DNA of 56,458 nucleotides from Flavobacteriaceae bacterium (lineage in GTDB: Bacteria; Bacteroidota; Bacteroidia; Flavobacteriales; Flavobacteriaceae): assembly GCA_017851655.1 (NCBI GenBank), contig JAFMMH010000005.1, positions 1-56,458 on the forward strand, in the 5' to 3' direction. This document shows positions 38,146 through 46,594 of this stretch, one piece after another. The position numbers and the translations under genes are program-made. The notes under the pieces are model-generated. The model was not told the origin of the DNA. It did no database searches and saw only the letters and a program-made list of their open reading frames with translations. How positions within the stretch are numbered: position 1 is the stretch's first letter; each line of letters opens with the position of its first letter.

Positions 38146-38214
38146 ATCAATTCTTCATTGATGAATTGGTTTATGGTTATGCCTTTGGGAATAATTCCCG
38201 AAGGCTTTTTTTTT
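38146..38214 (+). ncRNA. candidate small RNA of about 70 bases
   Basis: From the -7-like element to the terminator the sequence could fold into a first hairpin (CAATTC / GAATTG, or TTCA/TGAA inside it) and the terminator hairpin. A 23-codon frame (38161-38232) runs through the terminator and is not a convincing gene. I do not recognise a known RNA family. Transcription is not proven. Confidence 0.3.
38181..38214 (+). terminator. Rho-independent terminator
   Basis: GCCTTTGGGAA / TTCCCGAAGGC stem with a TAA loop and nine T. On the plus strand it could end the SET-domain transcript or the candidate small RNA. No T-run follows on the minus side, so it does not serve kynU. Confidence 0.75.
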
Positions 38215-38228
38215 GCTTTTAAAAATCA

Positions 38229-39494
38229 CTAAGTTACATTTTCTTTTTGTGCACTATAGTTAAGGTAGGACTCTGAAATAACAATTTTTTTGAGCTGATA
38301 AACAGTCCGCCAAAGATCTTCAAATCGAGTATAGAGAGGAGCTATCCCCAATCGGATAAAATGGGGAGGTCGATAATCGGGAATAATCTTTGGACTGTCT
38401 CCATCGCCTTTAATCAATGCTTGGCAAATTTGCCATGCAGCTTTGTGCGACAGTGTAAGATGGGAACCTCTGAAAAGAATATCTTCGGGACTTTGCAATT
38501 CAAAATTCAAGGGTCTCAATTCATTCTTTACGAGATTTATCAAGAATTCTGATTGCAATACGCTCTTTTCACGCAGCATTTTTATTCCTGCCTCTAGGAT
38601 GAGGTCAATACCTGTTTCTGTTGCTTGCATAGAAAGTATTGGAGGAGTACCATTATTAAAACGTTCCAAACCTTTAGCTGCTTTATACTTTGTTTCAAAT
38701 GCAAAAGGGTGTTGATGACCAAACCAACCTTGAATAGGATTTTGAAGATTATCCTGTAGCTTTTTATGGACATAGAGAAATGCTGGAGATCCAGGACCCC
38801 CATTCATATATTTGTATGTGCAGCCGAGGGCAACCAAAGTTTCAGTAGTTTTAAAATCAATTTCCAAAGCACCAACGGCATGGCTTAAGTCCCAAATTAT
38901 TATACTCTTATGTGCAGCAGCCCAATGATTTAGTTCTTTAATAGGATAGAGATAGGAACTTTTATAAGTTACCAAACTCAAACAAACTATTCCAGGGGAT
39001 TTTCTAATGGCGTCTTTTAATCGATCAAGATTTGCTTCAATTTCCTGATCATAATGGATAACTTGAACATCTGGAATGGAAAAATGCTTGGCTAAACCAT
39101 GTAAAACATAAAGATCTGTTGGGAAATTTAATGCATCTGTTAGTATTTTTTTTGGATATATATTTGACTCCAACAAGGCAAAAATAATTTGATAAATCCT
39201 TACCGAAGTTGATTCTCCAAAAACTAGTTCTCCTTCATCAGCATTGAGTAATTCGCAGTATTTTCGAGATAATCGTTTTGGAAGTTCTAACCAGTTTTTG
39301 TTCCAACTTCTTATCAATTGTTTTCCCCATTGGTTCGAAATAGTCTCTTCCAAAACAGGAATAGCAGCCAAAGGGAGCTTTCCTAGAGAATTTCCATCCA
39401 AATAGATTTCGTGATCTCTATTTAAAAAGCGTTCTCTGAATTTCGCCAGAGGATCTTGTCGATCTAGCTTTTTTGCTTCTTCAATATCAATCAT
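38229..39494 (-). CDS. kynU: kynureninase
   Basis: Splits kynurenine into anthranilate and alanine, or 3-hydroxykynurenine into 3-hydroxyanthranilate and alanine, using pyridoxal phosphate. The 421 residues match the family: IYLDGNSLGKLP near 30-41, ELVFGESTSVRIYQIIFALL, then WDLSHAVGALEIDF and the PLP lysine in CTYKYMNGGPGSPAFLY near 228. No other kynurenine-pathway genes are nearby. It overlaps the upstream GDSL-lipoprotein gene by 8 bases. Confidence 0.94.
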   Translation of the reverse strand: MIDIEEAKKLDRQDPLAKFRERFLNRDHEIYLDGNSLGKLPLAAIPVLEETISNQWGKQLIRSWNKNWLELPKRLSRKYCELLNADEGELVFGESTSVRIYQIIFALLESNIYPKKILTDALNFPTDLYVLHGLAKHFSIPDVQVIHYDQEIEANLDRLKDAIRKSPGIVCLSLVTYKSSYLYPIKELNHWAAAHKSIIIWDLSHAVGALEIDFKTTETLVALGCTYKYMNGGPGSPAFLYVHKKLQDNLQNPIQGWFGHQHPFAFETKYKAAKGLERFNNGTPPILSMQATETGIDLILEAGIKMLREKSVLQSEFLINLVKNELRPLNFELQSPEDILFRGSHLTLSHKAAWQICQALIKGDGDSPKIIPDYRPPHFIRLGIAPLYTRFEDLWRTVYQLKKIVISESYLNYSAQKENVT

Positions 39495-40158
39495 TTGATG
39501 TTTTTATAAAAAATGGAATAATCTCTTTAATCCAGTTGGCATATTGAGAACCGCTAGGGTGTAAACCGTCTGAAGCAATAAATTCAGGATGCTCAGAAAC
39601 TGTTCTGGAGATTGGGGTTATGTCGATAAAAGCGATTTCCTGCCTTGCACAAACCTCATAGATCACTTGATTAAAGTTATCAATTTGCATTGCTATCTGA
39701 GATTGATCTCTATCTTTTGCAAAAGGCATAACTCCCCAATCTGGAATAGAAACAACAAATACCCGATCTTTTCTATTTCCTGAAAACAATATTGCTTGGG
39801 TTAAAAGCTGTTCAAATTCAGTTTTAAAAGCTGAAATACTATTTCCACGATATTGGTTGTTGACACCAATTAAGAGTGAAACCCAATCATATGGATAATC
39901 TAAAATTGCTTGGTCGATTCCAGTTTTTAATTCCTCTGTAGTCCAGCCAGTTTTTGCAATAATTTTGGGAGGAGCAATAAAAATATTTTTATTTTCTAGA
40001 GCAGCTACAAGCTGCACTGGCCAACGCTCATATTCTGAAACAGATTCACCAATTGTATAGCTGTCACCTAGCGCAAGAAAGCTTTGCTTTACCTTCTCCT
40101 TATGGCAGGAGGTGAGTAGGAGTCCAATTAGTATGGAAAGAAATAAATTGTTATTCAA
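39487..40158 (-). CDS. SGNH/GDSL-hydrolase lipoprotein
   Basis: A 223-residue lipoprotein with a lipobox LLLTSC (Cys18) and an SGNH hydrolase domain: block I FLALGDSYTIGES near residue 29, block III GVNNQYRG, and a late DGLHPSGSQY with the catalytic Asp/His. It is probably a lipase/esterase; the substrate is unknown. The start is TTG at 40156-40158, which gives a good signal peptide; an in-frame TAA lies five codons upstream. It overlaps kynU by 8 bases. Confidence 0.85.
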   Translation of the reverse strand: MNNNLFLSILIGLLLTSCHKEKVKQSFLALGDSYTIGESVSEYERWPVQLVAALENKNIFIAPPKIIAKTGWTTEELKTGIDQAILDYPYDWVSLLIGVNNQYRGNSISAFKTEFEQLLTQAILFSGNRKDRVFVVSIPDWGVMPFAKDRDQSQIAMQIDNFNQVIYEVCARQEIAFIDITPISRTVSEHPEFIASDGLHPSGSQYANWIKEIIPFFIKTSND

Positions 40159-40179
40159 AATGATTTTTTAGTATCTAAA

Positions 40180-40187
40180 CAAAAATA
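40180..40187 (-). promoter_or_regulatory. -7 promoter element for the GDSL lipoprotein-kynU unit
   Basis: TATTTTTG on the minus strand is an exact TAnnTTTG match, 21 bases before the TTG start. A -33 TTG is not evident. Confidence 0.45.
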
Positions 40188-40246
40188 GAAATTTAGATAG
40201 GAATCATAATATTAAGATTGATTATCTTGTTAAATTAAAAAACAAT

Positions 40247-41065
40247 ATGCGGTATCTTTTTATAACCCTATTTTCAATATGGATCTGTAATGCTCAGTTA
40301 TCAATCACAACTATAAAATTACCTTCTCTCCTTGAGGAAACTTCGGGTCTAGAGCTGGTTGGGGATAATCTGATGACAATAAATGATTCTGGTGACAAAC
40401 CAGTTTTGTATATTTTTTCCAAAGAAGGAAAGCTTATTAAAAGTATCCGATATTATGAATTTAAAAACAAAGATTGGGAAGATTTAGCCGCGGATGACGA
40501 GTTTTATTACATAGCCGACACGGGAAATAATTACGCTACCAGAGAAAATTTAAAAATTCATATAGTTGATAAAAATTTTGATCCAAAAGGGACCATCCGA
40601 ATTCGTTATGAAGCTCAAAAAATATTTTCTAAAGAAATACGAAATGCCTACGATGCTGAGGCTTTAGCTTCTGTAGGTGATCATTTGGTGATCTTTTCAA
40701 AAAACAGACTTTCACTTCAATCAGAGATCTATTCTTTTCCCAAAACGGAAGGGATATATAGTCTTATCCCCGATGCTATAATTGATACCGAATCATTGAT
40801 TACTGCAGCGGATTACAATTCTGAGTTTGATCTGATGGTTCTCACAGGTTATGATTTTAATGGATTACAATTTTTCTATACCATTGAGAATTTTGTTTTA
40901 AATGGTTACGATAACATTGATTTAAAGCGTTATTTAATTCCTGTAAAACCTGCACAAATTGAAGCGGTCAAAATAATTAATAATTCAGAGTTCTGGATCA
41001 CTTCAGAAAGTGAGTTAAAAGGAGCACCCCGTTTATTTCATTTAAAATTAGACCGGTCAAAATAG
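40247..41065 (+). CDS. uncharacterised secreted beta-propeller-like protein
   Basis: 272 residues with a short signal peptide (WICNAQ). The mature protein has repeated beta-strand pieces: LEETSGLELVGDNLMTINDSG, KDWEDLAADDEFYYIADTGNN, YDAEALASVGDHLVIFSKNR and QIEAVKIINNSEFWITSE. This fits a six- or seven-bladed propeller related to extracellular phytase-like or SdiA-regulated-type domains, but I cannot name it with certainty. It lies 26 bases before the BNR-repeat gene and may be cotranscribed with it. Confidence 0.65.
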   Translation: MRYLFITLFSIWICNAQLSITTIKLPSLLEETSGLELVGDNLMTINDSGDKPVLYIFSKEGKLIKSIRYYEFKNKDWEDLAADDEFYYIADTGNNYATRENLKIHIVDKNFDPKGTIRIRYEAQKIFSKEIRNAYDAEALASVGDHLVIFSKNRLSLQSEIYSFPKTEGIYSLIPDAIIDTESLITAADYNSEFDLMVLTGYDFNGLQFFYTIENFVLNGYDNIDLKRYLIPVKPAQIEAVKIINNSEFWITSESELKGAPRLFHLKLDRSK

Positions 41066-41091
41066 CTTAAAAAAGCAACAAATAGAACGAC

Positions 41092-44000
41092 ATGAAAAAT
41101 CCGATACTTTTATTACTTGTATTCGCACTAAGTAGTTCATTTACACAAAGCCAAAAAAGAAAAAAATCTCAGAAAGACACAGCAGAAAAGTTAGTAACCT
41201 ACAACAATCTTGATTGGAGAAATATTGGTCCTTTTCGAGGCGGACGCAGTGTTGCTTCTGAGGGGGTTCTAAAAGAGCCCTCCACTTTTTATATGGGAAC
41301 AACTGGTGGCGGAGTATGGAAGACTCAAGATTTCGGTCAGAACTGGAAAAATATTTCAGACGGTTTTTTTAAAACAGGTACTGTAGGAGCAATAGCAGTT
41401 TCTGAAAGTGACCCTAATGTTGTAATTGTTGGAATGGGAGAGCATGCAGCTAGAGGAGTAATGACATCAATGGGAGATGGAGTATATAAGTCTGAAGATG
41501 CAGGATCTACCTGGACTCATATAGGTTTAGATAATTCAAGGCATATTGCAAATGTTGAAATTCACCCTACGAATCCAAACCTAATATACATTGCTGTTCA
41601 AGGGGCACAATATGGGCCAAGTCAGGATCGAGGAATTTATAGGTCTAAAAACGGAGGAGAGACTTGGGAAAAAGTATTATATGTATCAAATACATCTGGG
41701 GCAGCATCTTTGAGTATGGATAAAAATAATCCTCGAATTTTATATGCTGCAATGTGGGATCATGAACGTTCTCCTTGGCAAATGAAATCAGGAGGGGAAA
41801 AGTCTGGACTCTATAAATCTACAGATGGAGGGGACAACTGGACTTTATTAGAAGAGGGTTTACCAGCTGTTTTTGGAAAAGCAGGAATCTCAGTTTCAAG
41901 AGCGAATTCCAATTTGGTCTTTGCTAATATTGAAGCAGAAGGAGAGGCTGCGGGAGTTTATCGCTCCGAGGACGGAGGAACTTCATGGAAGCAGGTCAAT
42001 AAAAACCGTATCGCTGTGGCAAGGTCTTGGTATTATATGGAAGTGTTTGCTGATCCACAAGATGAAAATGTAGTATATGTATTGAATGCTCCAGTTTTAA
42101 AATCTATTGATCGTGGAAAAACATTCCAACCCCTACCCACACCTCACGGAGACAATCACCATCTTTGGATTCATCCAGAAAACAATAAAATCATGATCAA
42201 CTCTAACGATGGGGGAGCCAATGTTTCTTCTAACGGTGGAAAAAGTTGGAGTACTCAACAAAATCAACCTACAGCTCAGTTTTATAGAGTTATTGCAGAT
42301 GCTCAAGTACCCTACCATGTATACGGTGGGCAACAAGATAATTCTGCTATAGGGATTAAAAGTAGAGATCAAGACAGTGGAATCGATTGGAAAGATTGGT
42401 ATTCGGTATCAGGATGTGAAAGTGCTTTTTTAGCTTTTGATCGCAATAATCCTCAAATGGTTTTTGGAGGGTGTTATCAAGGAATTATTGAGCGTTGGCA
42501 TCGAGCTACACAGACTTCTAAAGAGATAAAAGAATACCCAGAATTAGCTTTAGGAAATGCGCCAGAATCTTTTAAATATCGGTTTAATTGGAACGCACCC
42601 ATCATCAGTGCACCTTCTGATCCCAAAACGATTTATCATGCTGGAAATGTTGTGTTTAAGACGCAAAATGGAGGAATTGATTGGGAAGTGATCAGTCCTG
42701 ATTTAACAAGAAATAAGAAAGAGCAACAAGTGGCTGGTGGAATTCCTTTTACAAATGAAGCCGCTGGAGGAGAAAACTACAACACACTCATGAGCTTGAT
42801 GACTTCTCCTCATGATCCAAATGTTCTCTGGGCAGGAAGTGATGATGGATTACTTCATCTGACACGAGATGGAGGGAAAACGTGGATGAATGTGACCCCT
42901 AAAGACAGTAAAGAAGGAATTTTTAATGCCATAGAAGTTTCTCCTCATAATCCTTCTAAAGCTTATGCTGTATTGATGCGATATAAGTTTATGGATTTAA
43001 CACCCTACATCTATAAAACTGAGGACTTTGGAGCTCATTGGGAGTTAATTACCGAAGGAATTGAAGGAGCACATAATTTTGCGAGAGTGGTTCGAGCAGA
43101 TCCAAAAGTTTCAGGTTTATTATATGCAGGAACAGAAACAGGGTTTTATGTTTCGTATAACGACGGTTTATTTTGGGAAGCGTTTCAAAGTAACTTACCT
43201 GTTGTTCCAATCAATGATTTATTTATTCAAGACAACGATCTAATTGCTGCTACTGCTGGACGATCTTTTTGGATATTGGACGATTTGAGCTCTTTGCAGC
43301 AGCGTCCAAAAGGTGACGAAATACATTTGGCAACACCAAAACCAAGTTATAGATTGACATCTGGAAAGACCCCAAAAAATTCATCTCAAGGAACAAATCC
43401 AATGAGTGGAGTTTATCTAGATTATTATCTGCCTAAAATTCACGATTCCTTAGAGGTACAATTATCCATTTTGCAAAATGATAAAATTATTAGAACCTAT
43501 TCTTCAAAAAAGGATACTGACTTTAAATCTTGGCCAGGAGGCCCCTCACTTGATCAAACTCTTCCTCACAAGGAAGGATACAATCGGGTTTACTGGGATT
43601 TTAGAAGATCTATGCTCCCAAGTGTTGATAATGTATTTGTTTATGGTTCGTATTCTGGGAGTAGAGTAGCACCGGGTAATTTTAAAGCTCGTTTAAGTTA
43701 TGGTACTGAGAGTAAGGAGGTAACAATTCAAGTTTTACCCAATCCCAATTTAGAATACAGTGAATCAGACTTTGAAGAACAACAAACGCTATTGCTAAAC
43801 ATTGAAGGAGCAATAAAAAATATCCATCATGCAGTTTCTCAGATGAGAACTGTACAAGAACAACTGGATCATTACACCCGATTATTAGAGGACAATGAAA
43901 CTTTTGATACTCTCTATGATCAAGCACTTGCTATTCAAAAACAATTGAAGGAATGGGAGCTTAATTTGATTCAACCAGATCAGAAAACCTTTCAGGATGT

Positions 44001-44238
44001 GATAAATTTCAACAATAAACTGAATGCAGAATTGATGTATTTAAAGGATTTCGTAGACGCTGAAGACCCAATTGTAACTCAAGGAGCTAAAACGCGATCT
44101 CTAGATCTTTTAGCCCAATGGGAAATACAAGAAAAGGAATTGTACCAAATCATTAATGAAGCGTTTAACTCATTTGAATCAAACTATCGTAGTTCCGAAG
44201 CTCTAATTTTGAAATTTGATTTAGGAAAAGATAATTAG
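41092..44238 (+). CDS. secreted BNR/Asp-box beta-propeller protein (VPS10/sortilin-like)
   Basis: A 1048-residue protein with a signal peptide ending near residue 20. At least nine Asp-box motifs (SxDxGxxW type) mark beta-propeller blades: SEDAGSTW, SKNGGETW, STDGGDNW, SEDGGTSW, SSNGGKSW, TQNGGIDW, TRDGGKTW, TEDFGAHW and SYNDGLFW. Residues about 40-720 would form one large or two smaller propellers; the last 300 residues include an Ig-like part and a helical end. The family is often annotated as glycosyl hydrolase or sortilin, but catalytic activity is unproven. Its stop overlaps that of the convergent DUF5916 gene by 4 bases. Confidence 0.85.
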   Translation: MKNPILLLLVFALSSSFTQSQKRKKSQKDTAEKLVTYNNLDWRNIGPFRGGRSVASEGVLKEPSTFYMGTTGGGVWKTQDFGQNWKNISDGFFKTGTVGAIAVSESDPNVVIVGMGEHAARGVMTSMGDGVYKSEDAGSTWTHIGLDNSRHIANVEIHPTNPNLIYIAVQGAQYGPSQDRGIYRSKNGGETWEKVLYVSNTSGAASLSMDKNNPRILYAAMWDHERSPWQMKSGGEKSGLYKSTDGGDNWTLLEEGLPAVFGKAGISVSRANSNLVFANIEAEGEAAGVYRSEDGGTSWKQVNKNRIAVARSWYYMEVFADPQDENVVYVLNAPVLKSIDRGKTFQPLPTPHGDNHHLWIHPENNKIMINSNDGGANVSSNGGKSWSTQQNQPTAQFYRVIADAQVPYHVYGGQQDNSAIGIKSRDQDSGIDWKDWYSVSGCESAFLAFDRNNPQMVFGGCYQGIIERWHRATQTSKEIKEYPELALGNAPESFKYRFNWNAPIISAPSDPKTIYHAGNVVFKTQNGGIDWEVISPDLTRNKKEQQVAGGIPFTNEAAGGENYNTLMSLMTSPHDPNVLWAGSDDGLLHLTRDGGKTWMNVTPKDSKEGIFNAIEVSPHNPSKAYAVLMRYKFMDLTPYIYKTEDFGAHWELITEGIEGAHNFARVVRADPKVSGLLYAGTETGFYVSYNDGLFWEAFQSNLPVVPINDLFIQDNDLIAATAGRSFWILDDLSSLQQRPKGDEIHLATPKPSYRLTSGKTPKNSSQGTNPMSGVYLDYYLPKIHDSLEVQLSILQNDKIIRTYSSKKDTDFKSWPGGPSLDQTLPHKEGYNRVYWDFRRSMLPSVDNVFVYGSYSGSRVAPGNFKARLSYGTESKEVTIQVLPNPNLEYSESDFEEQQTLLLNIEGAIKNIHHAVSQMRTVQEQLDHYTRLLEDNETFDTLYDQALAIQKQLKEWELNLIQPDQKTFQDVINFNNKLNAELMYLKDFVDAEDPIVTQGAKTRSLDLLAQWEIQEKELYQIINEAFNSFESNYRSSEALILKFDLGKDN

Positions 44239-46478
44239 AGACCAATTAAGTATTGAAATTTCAAGAAAATTTGAGTTTGATCCACTCTAAAAGGTGAGTA
44301 AAACTCATCGTTGTAGTCTGAAATAGAATTTTGATTTCCCCCTATATAAAATACAGTGGCGGGGTTTGGATTCCATTGCATTAGAGGTTGGATAAAAAAG
44401 CGATCTGCAAAAGAGTTGTACTCAGAAACGATACGAATACTGAAAAAATTATTAAACTGATAACGTGCAGAAAATCGTGAAATAGCCCCTTTGAAATATT
44501 CTTCTTGGGTATTTAAATCTACCAATTTAGCGTACCGAATTGAAGGAGATAGATTGATTTTATTTCCCAATTGAAAGCTGGGCATAATAAAAAAAGTAAA
44601 TTCTCGACCTACGTCAGGATTTTCCTCATTGTAGGCTAAATCTTTACCAAACGTAGATCGAATCATAAGCGAAAAGGATTCGCTAGGATTACTCTGAATA
44701 TTCAATTCGCTTTTCCCAAGATTACGATAATCACGACCGAGATAATTTTTAAAAACATCCCAATCATAAGTATACTCAATAGTAGTGTTCAAAAAGGTTT
44801 TTACACTAAAGATTCCATCTAAACTAATTGCTTTTAAATAATTCTGAAAAGTATAATTTAAATCAGCTTTGGTGCCAATACTGAAAAATTGCAATCCTTT
44901 TTTATTAATAAAATTCTGATATTCGTGAAAAAATGTTCCCCAACGGCGATTATTTTTTACCACAAATCCAACATTTGCTTGGTATTCCGGGGTAATGTTT
45001 CGGTAGTATATATAGGATTTCCAATGTTCCGTATTTCGATATAATTGAAAATAGAAAGCACTACCACCAAACTTTTCTTTGTTTAGAGCTACAGATCTTC
45101 CTAAAATAGCATCCTGACTATCTATCCAATTAGCTTCAGGCTCTTGATTGAAGTTAGCAAGTAGTTCGTAGGTTAACCTCCAGTTTTTTGAGATTAAAAA
45201 CCAACCGTCTGTTCCGAATAAGTTTCCATAGCCTCCTTCTTTGTAGTAACGATTTGTGGTGACTAATCCCAATCGCGTATTTTTATTTACCAATCGTTGA
45301 TACCTCAATACATTAACAAAGGATTCTCCTCCTTGTCCTATATAAGAACGGTCTTCTCCTGCAATTTGATAAGGGGAGTTTTGATCCAATGCAGTTAAAA
45401 AATAAAGTCTAGATTTTTTAGCTTGACTTAATAACTTAGAAGAGACCAAGGGGTTATTTATTGATCGGGAATAAAATGCACCATCAGTAAAATTTACAAT
45501 ATCTGTTCCTCTATTAAAAAAAGGTCTCCTTTCAGGATATTCTAATGCAAAAGAGGAATTCACATCTATTTGTGTTACGTCAGCTTCTACTTGAGAAAAA
45601 TCAGGATTAATGGTAATTTCAAGACCACTATTTTTACTTAGATCAAGGTTTAAACCGAGTCCAAGATTGGGTTTAAATTTATCGTAATTAACGGGTGTAT
45701 TTATTGAAGGTCTTTTACCGCTTAGATTCCCTGAAACATAGGGTAAGAGTTCGATTCGTTTTTCAATTGTTATGTCGTTTAAAATAAGAACTTCACTTGT
45801 CTGACAAACTTGACATGGATTATTTCGATCAAAGGTTTGGTTCTGTACTTCAATTTCTACATTTTTTTCATTAAAATATTTTCTTGCTAAACTAAAATGC
45901 CATTTTTGGTCTTCTCCATTGGGAAAAGGCAGTGAAGAAAAAGGGATTTTGTATTCAACCTGAAAGCCATCTGAAACAATTGAGCCAGCAGTTTCAAAAT
46001 CCATATTAAAGCTACCGTCATATCGTTGGTCGTCGGTTAAGGCATTAATTGCTCGAACGTCAAATTGGCTTCCGAAAGGATTTGATACAAGAATATAGTT
46101 GTTACGACCATCGGCATAGGTATCAAAGCGAACGGTTACGATATCATCCTGACGGTACATGGCAAAATCATCTCTGGAACGTACTGAAGCCCTTACATTG
46201 GTGGGATCATCAAAGGCATGAAAGCCAATATATAAATCAGTTGCTGTATACGTAATGTAGGCGGTAGTTTTCTTCTTTGAAGGACTATTATTCCCTGGAT
46301 TTATTTCAAAGTTTAATTCTATTGGAGTAGCATTTTCCCATTCATTTGGGGAAAGTTTTCCATCAATTATAATCTCAGAATTATTAAGTTTTTTGGGTTG
46401 GTATTCATTCTGGCTAAGACTTAGTTGAAAGCTAAAGATTGTAAGAATAAAAACTTTTAAAAAGTCCGTTTTTTTCAT
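44235..46478 (-). CDS. DUF5916 outer-membrane protein with CBM9-like N-terminal domain
   Basis: A 747-residue protein with a signal peptide ending near residue 22. The N-terminal 200 residues resemble a carbohydrate-binding family 9-like module (IIIDGKLSPNEWENATPIEL, AYITYTATDLYIGFHAFD, RQDDIVTVRFDTYADGRNNYILVSNPFG). A Cys pair CQVC lies near 205. The rest is a beta-barrel of DUF5916 type ending FLKFQYLIGL, with LEITINPDFSQVEADVTQID and NSSFALEYPERRPFF. It is thought to be an outer-membrane protein of unknown function. The promoter element lies about 20 bases upstream. Confidence 0.82.
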   Translation of the reverse strand: MKKTDFLKVFILTIFSFQLSLSQNEYQPKKLNNSEIIIDGKLSPNEWENATPIELNFEINPGNNSPSKKKTTAYITYTATDLYIGFHAFDDPTNVRASVRSRDDFAMYRQDDIVTVRFDTYADGRNNYILVSNPFGSQFDVRAINALTDDQRYDGSFNMDFETAGSIVSDGFQVEYKIPFSSLPFPNGEDQKWHFSLARKYFNEKNVEIEVQNQTFDRNNPCQVCQTSEVLILNDITIEKRIELLPYVSGNLSGKRPSINTPVNYDKFKPNLGLGLNLDLSKNSGLEITINPDFSQVEADVTQIDVNSSFALEYPERRPFFNRGTDIVNFTDGAFYSRSINNPLVSSKLLSQAKKSRLYFLTALDQNSPYQIAGEDRSYIGQGGESFVNVLRYQRLVNKNTRLGLVTTNRYYKEGGYGNLFGTDGWFLISKNWRLTYELLANFNQEPEANWIDSQDAILGRSVALNKEKFGGSAFYFQLYRNTEHWKSYIYYRNITPEYQANVGFVVKNNRRWGTFFHEYQNFINKKGLQFFSIGTKADLNYTFQNYLKAISLDGIFSVKTFLNTTIEYTYDWDVFKNYLGRDYRNLGKSELNIQSNPSESFSLMIRSTFGKDLAYNEENPDVGREFTFFIMPSFQLGNKINLSPSIRYAKLVDLNTQEEYFKGAISRFSARYQFNNFFSIRIVSEYNSFADRFFIQPLMQWNPNPATVFYIGGNQNSISDYNDEFYSPFRVDQTQIFLKFQYLIGL

Positions 46479-46497
46479 AAAAACCCAAATTAATCAT

Positions 46498-46505
46498 CAA
46501 ATATA
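46498..46505 (-). promoter_or_regulatory. -7 promoter element for the DUF5916 gene
   Basis: TATATTTG on the minus strand is an exact TAnnTTTG match, 19 bases before the ATG start. No clear -33 element was found. Confidence 0.45.
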
Positions 46506-46594
46506 AGTAAGCAATTTCTTAGTAATGCGAAAAAATGGGAATAGTAACAATTTTTAATAAAAAGTTTTCGTATTCTCGTAGCATAAAACCACTT

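Noticed and set aside
38161-38232. A 23-codon plus-strand frame starting MNWFMVMPLG
   Set aside because: It reads straight through the terminator hairpin and its T-run, which explains the Phe run; no sign of a real gene.
38443-38715. A 90-codon frame antisense to kynU
   Set aside because: Fully inside kynU, with no family resemblance and no promoter or leader of its own.
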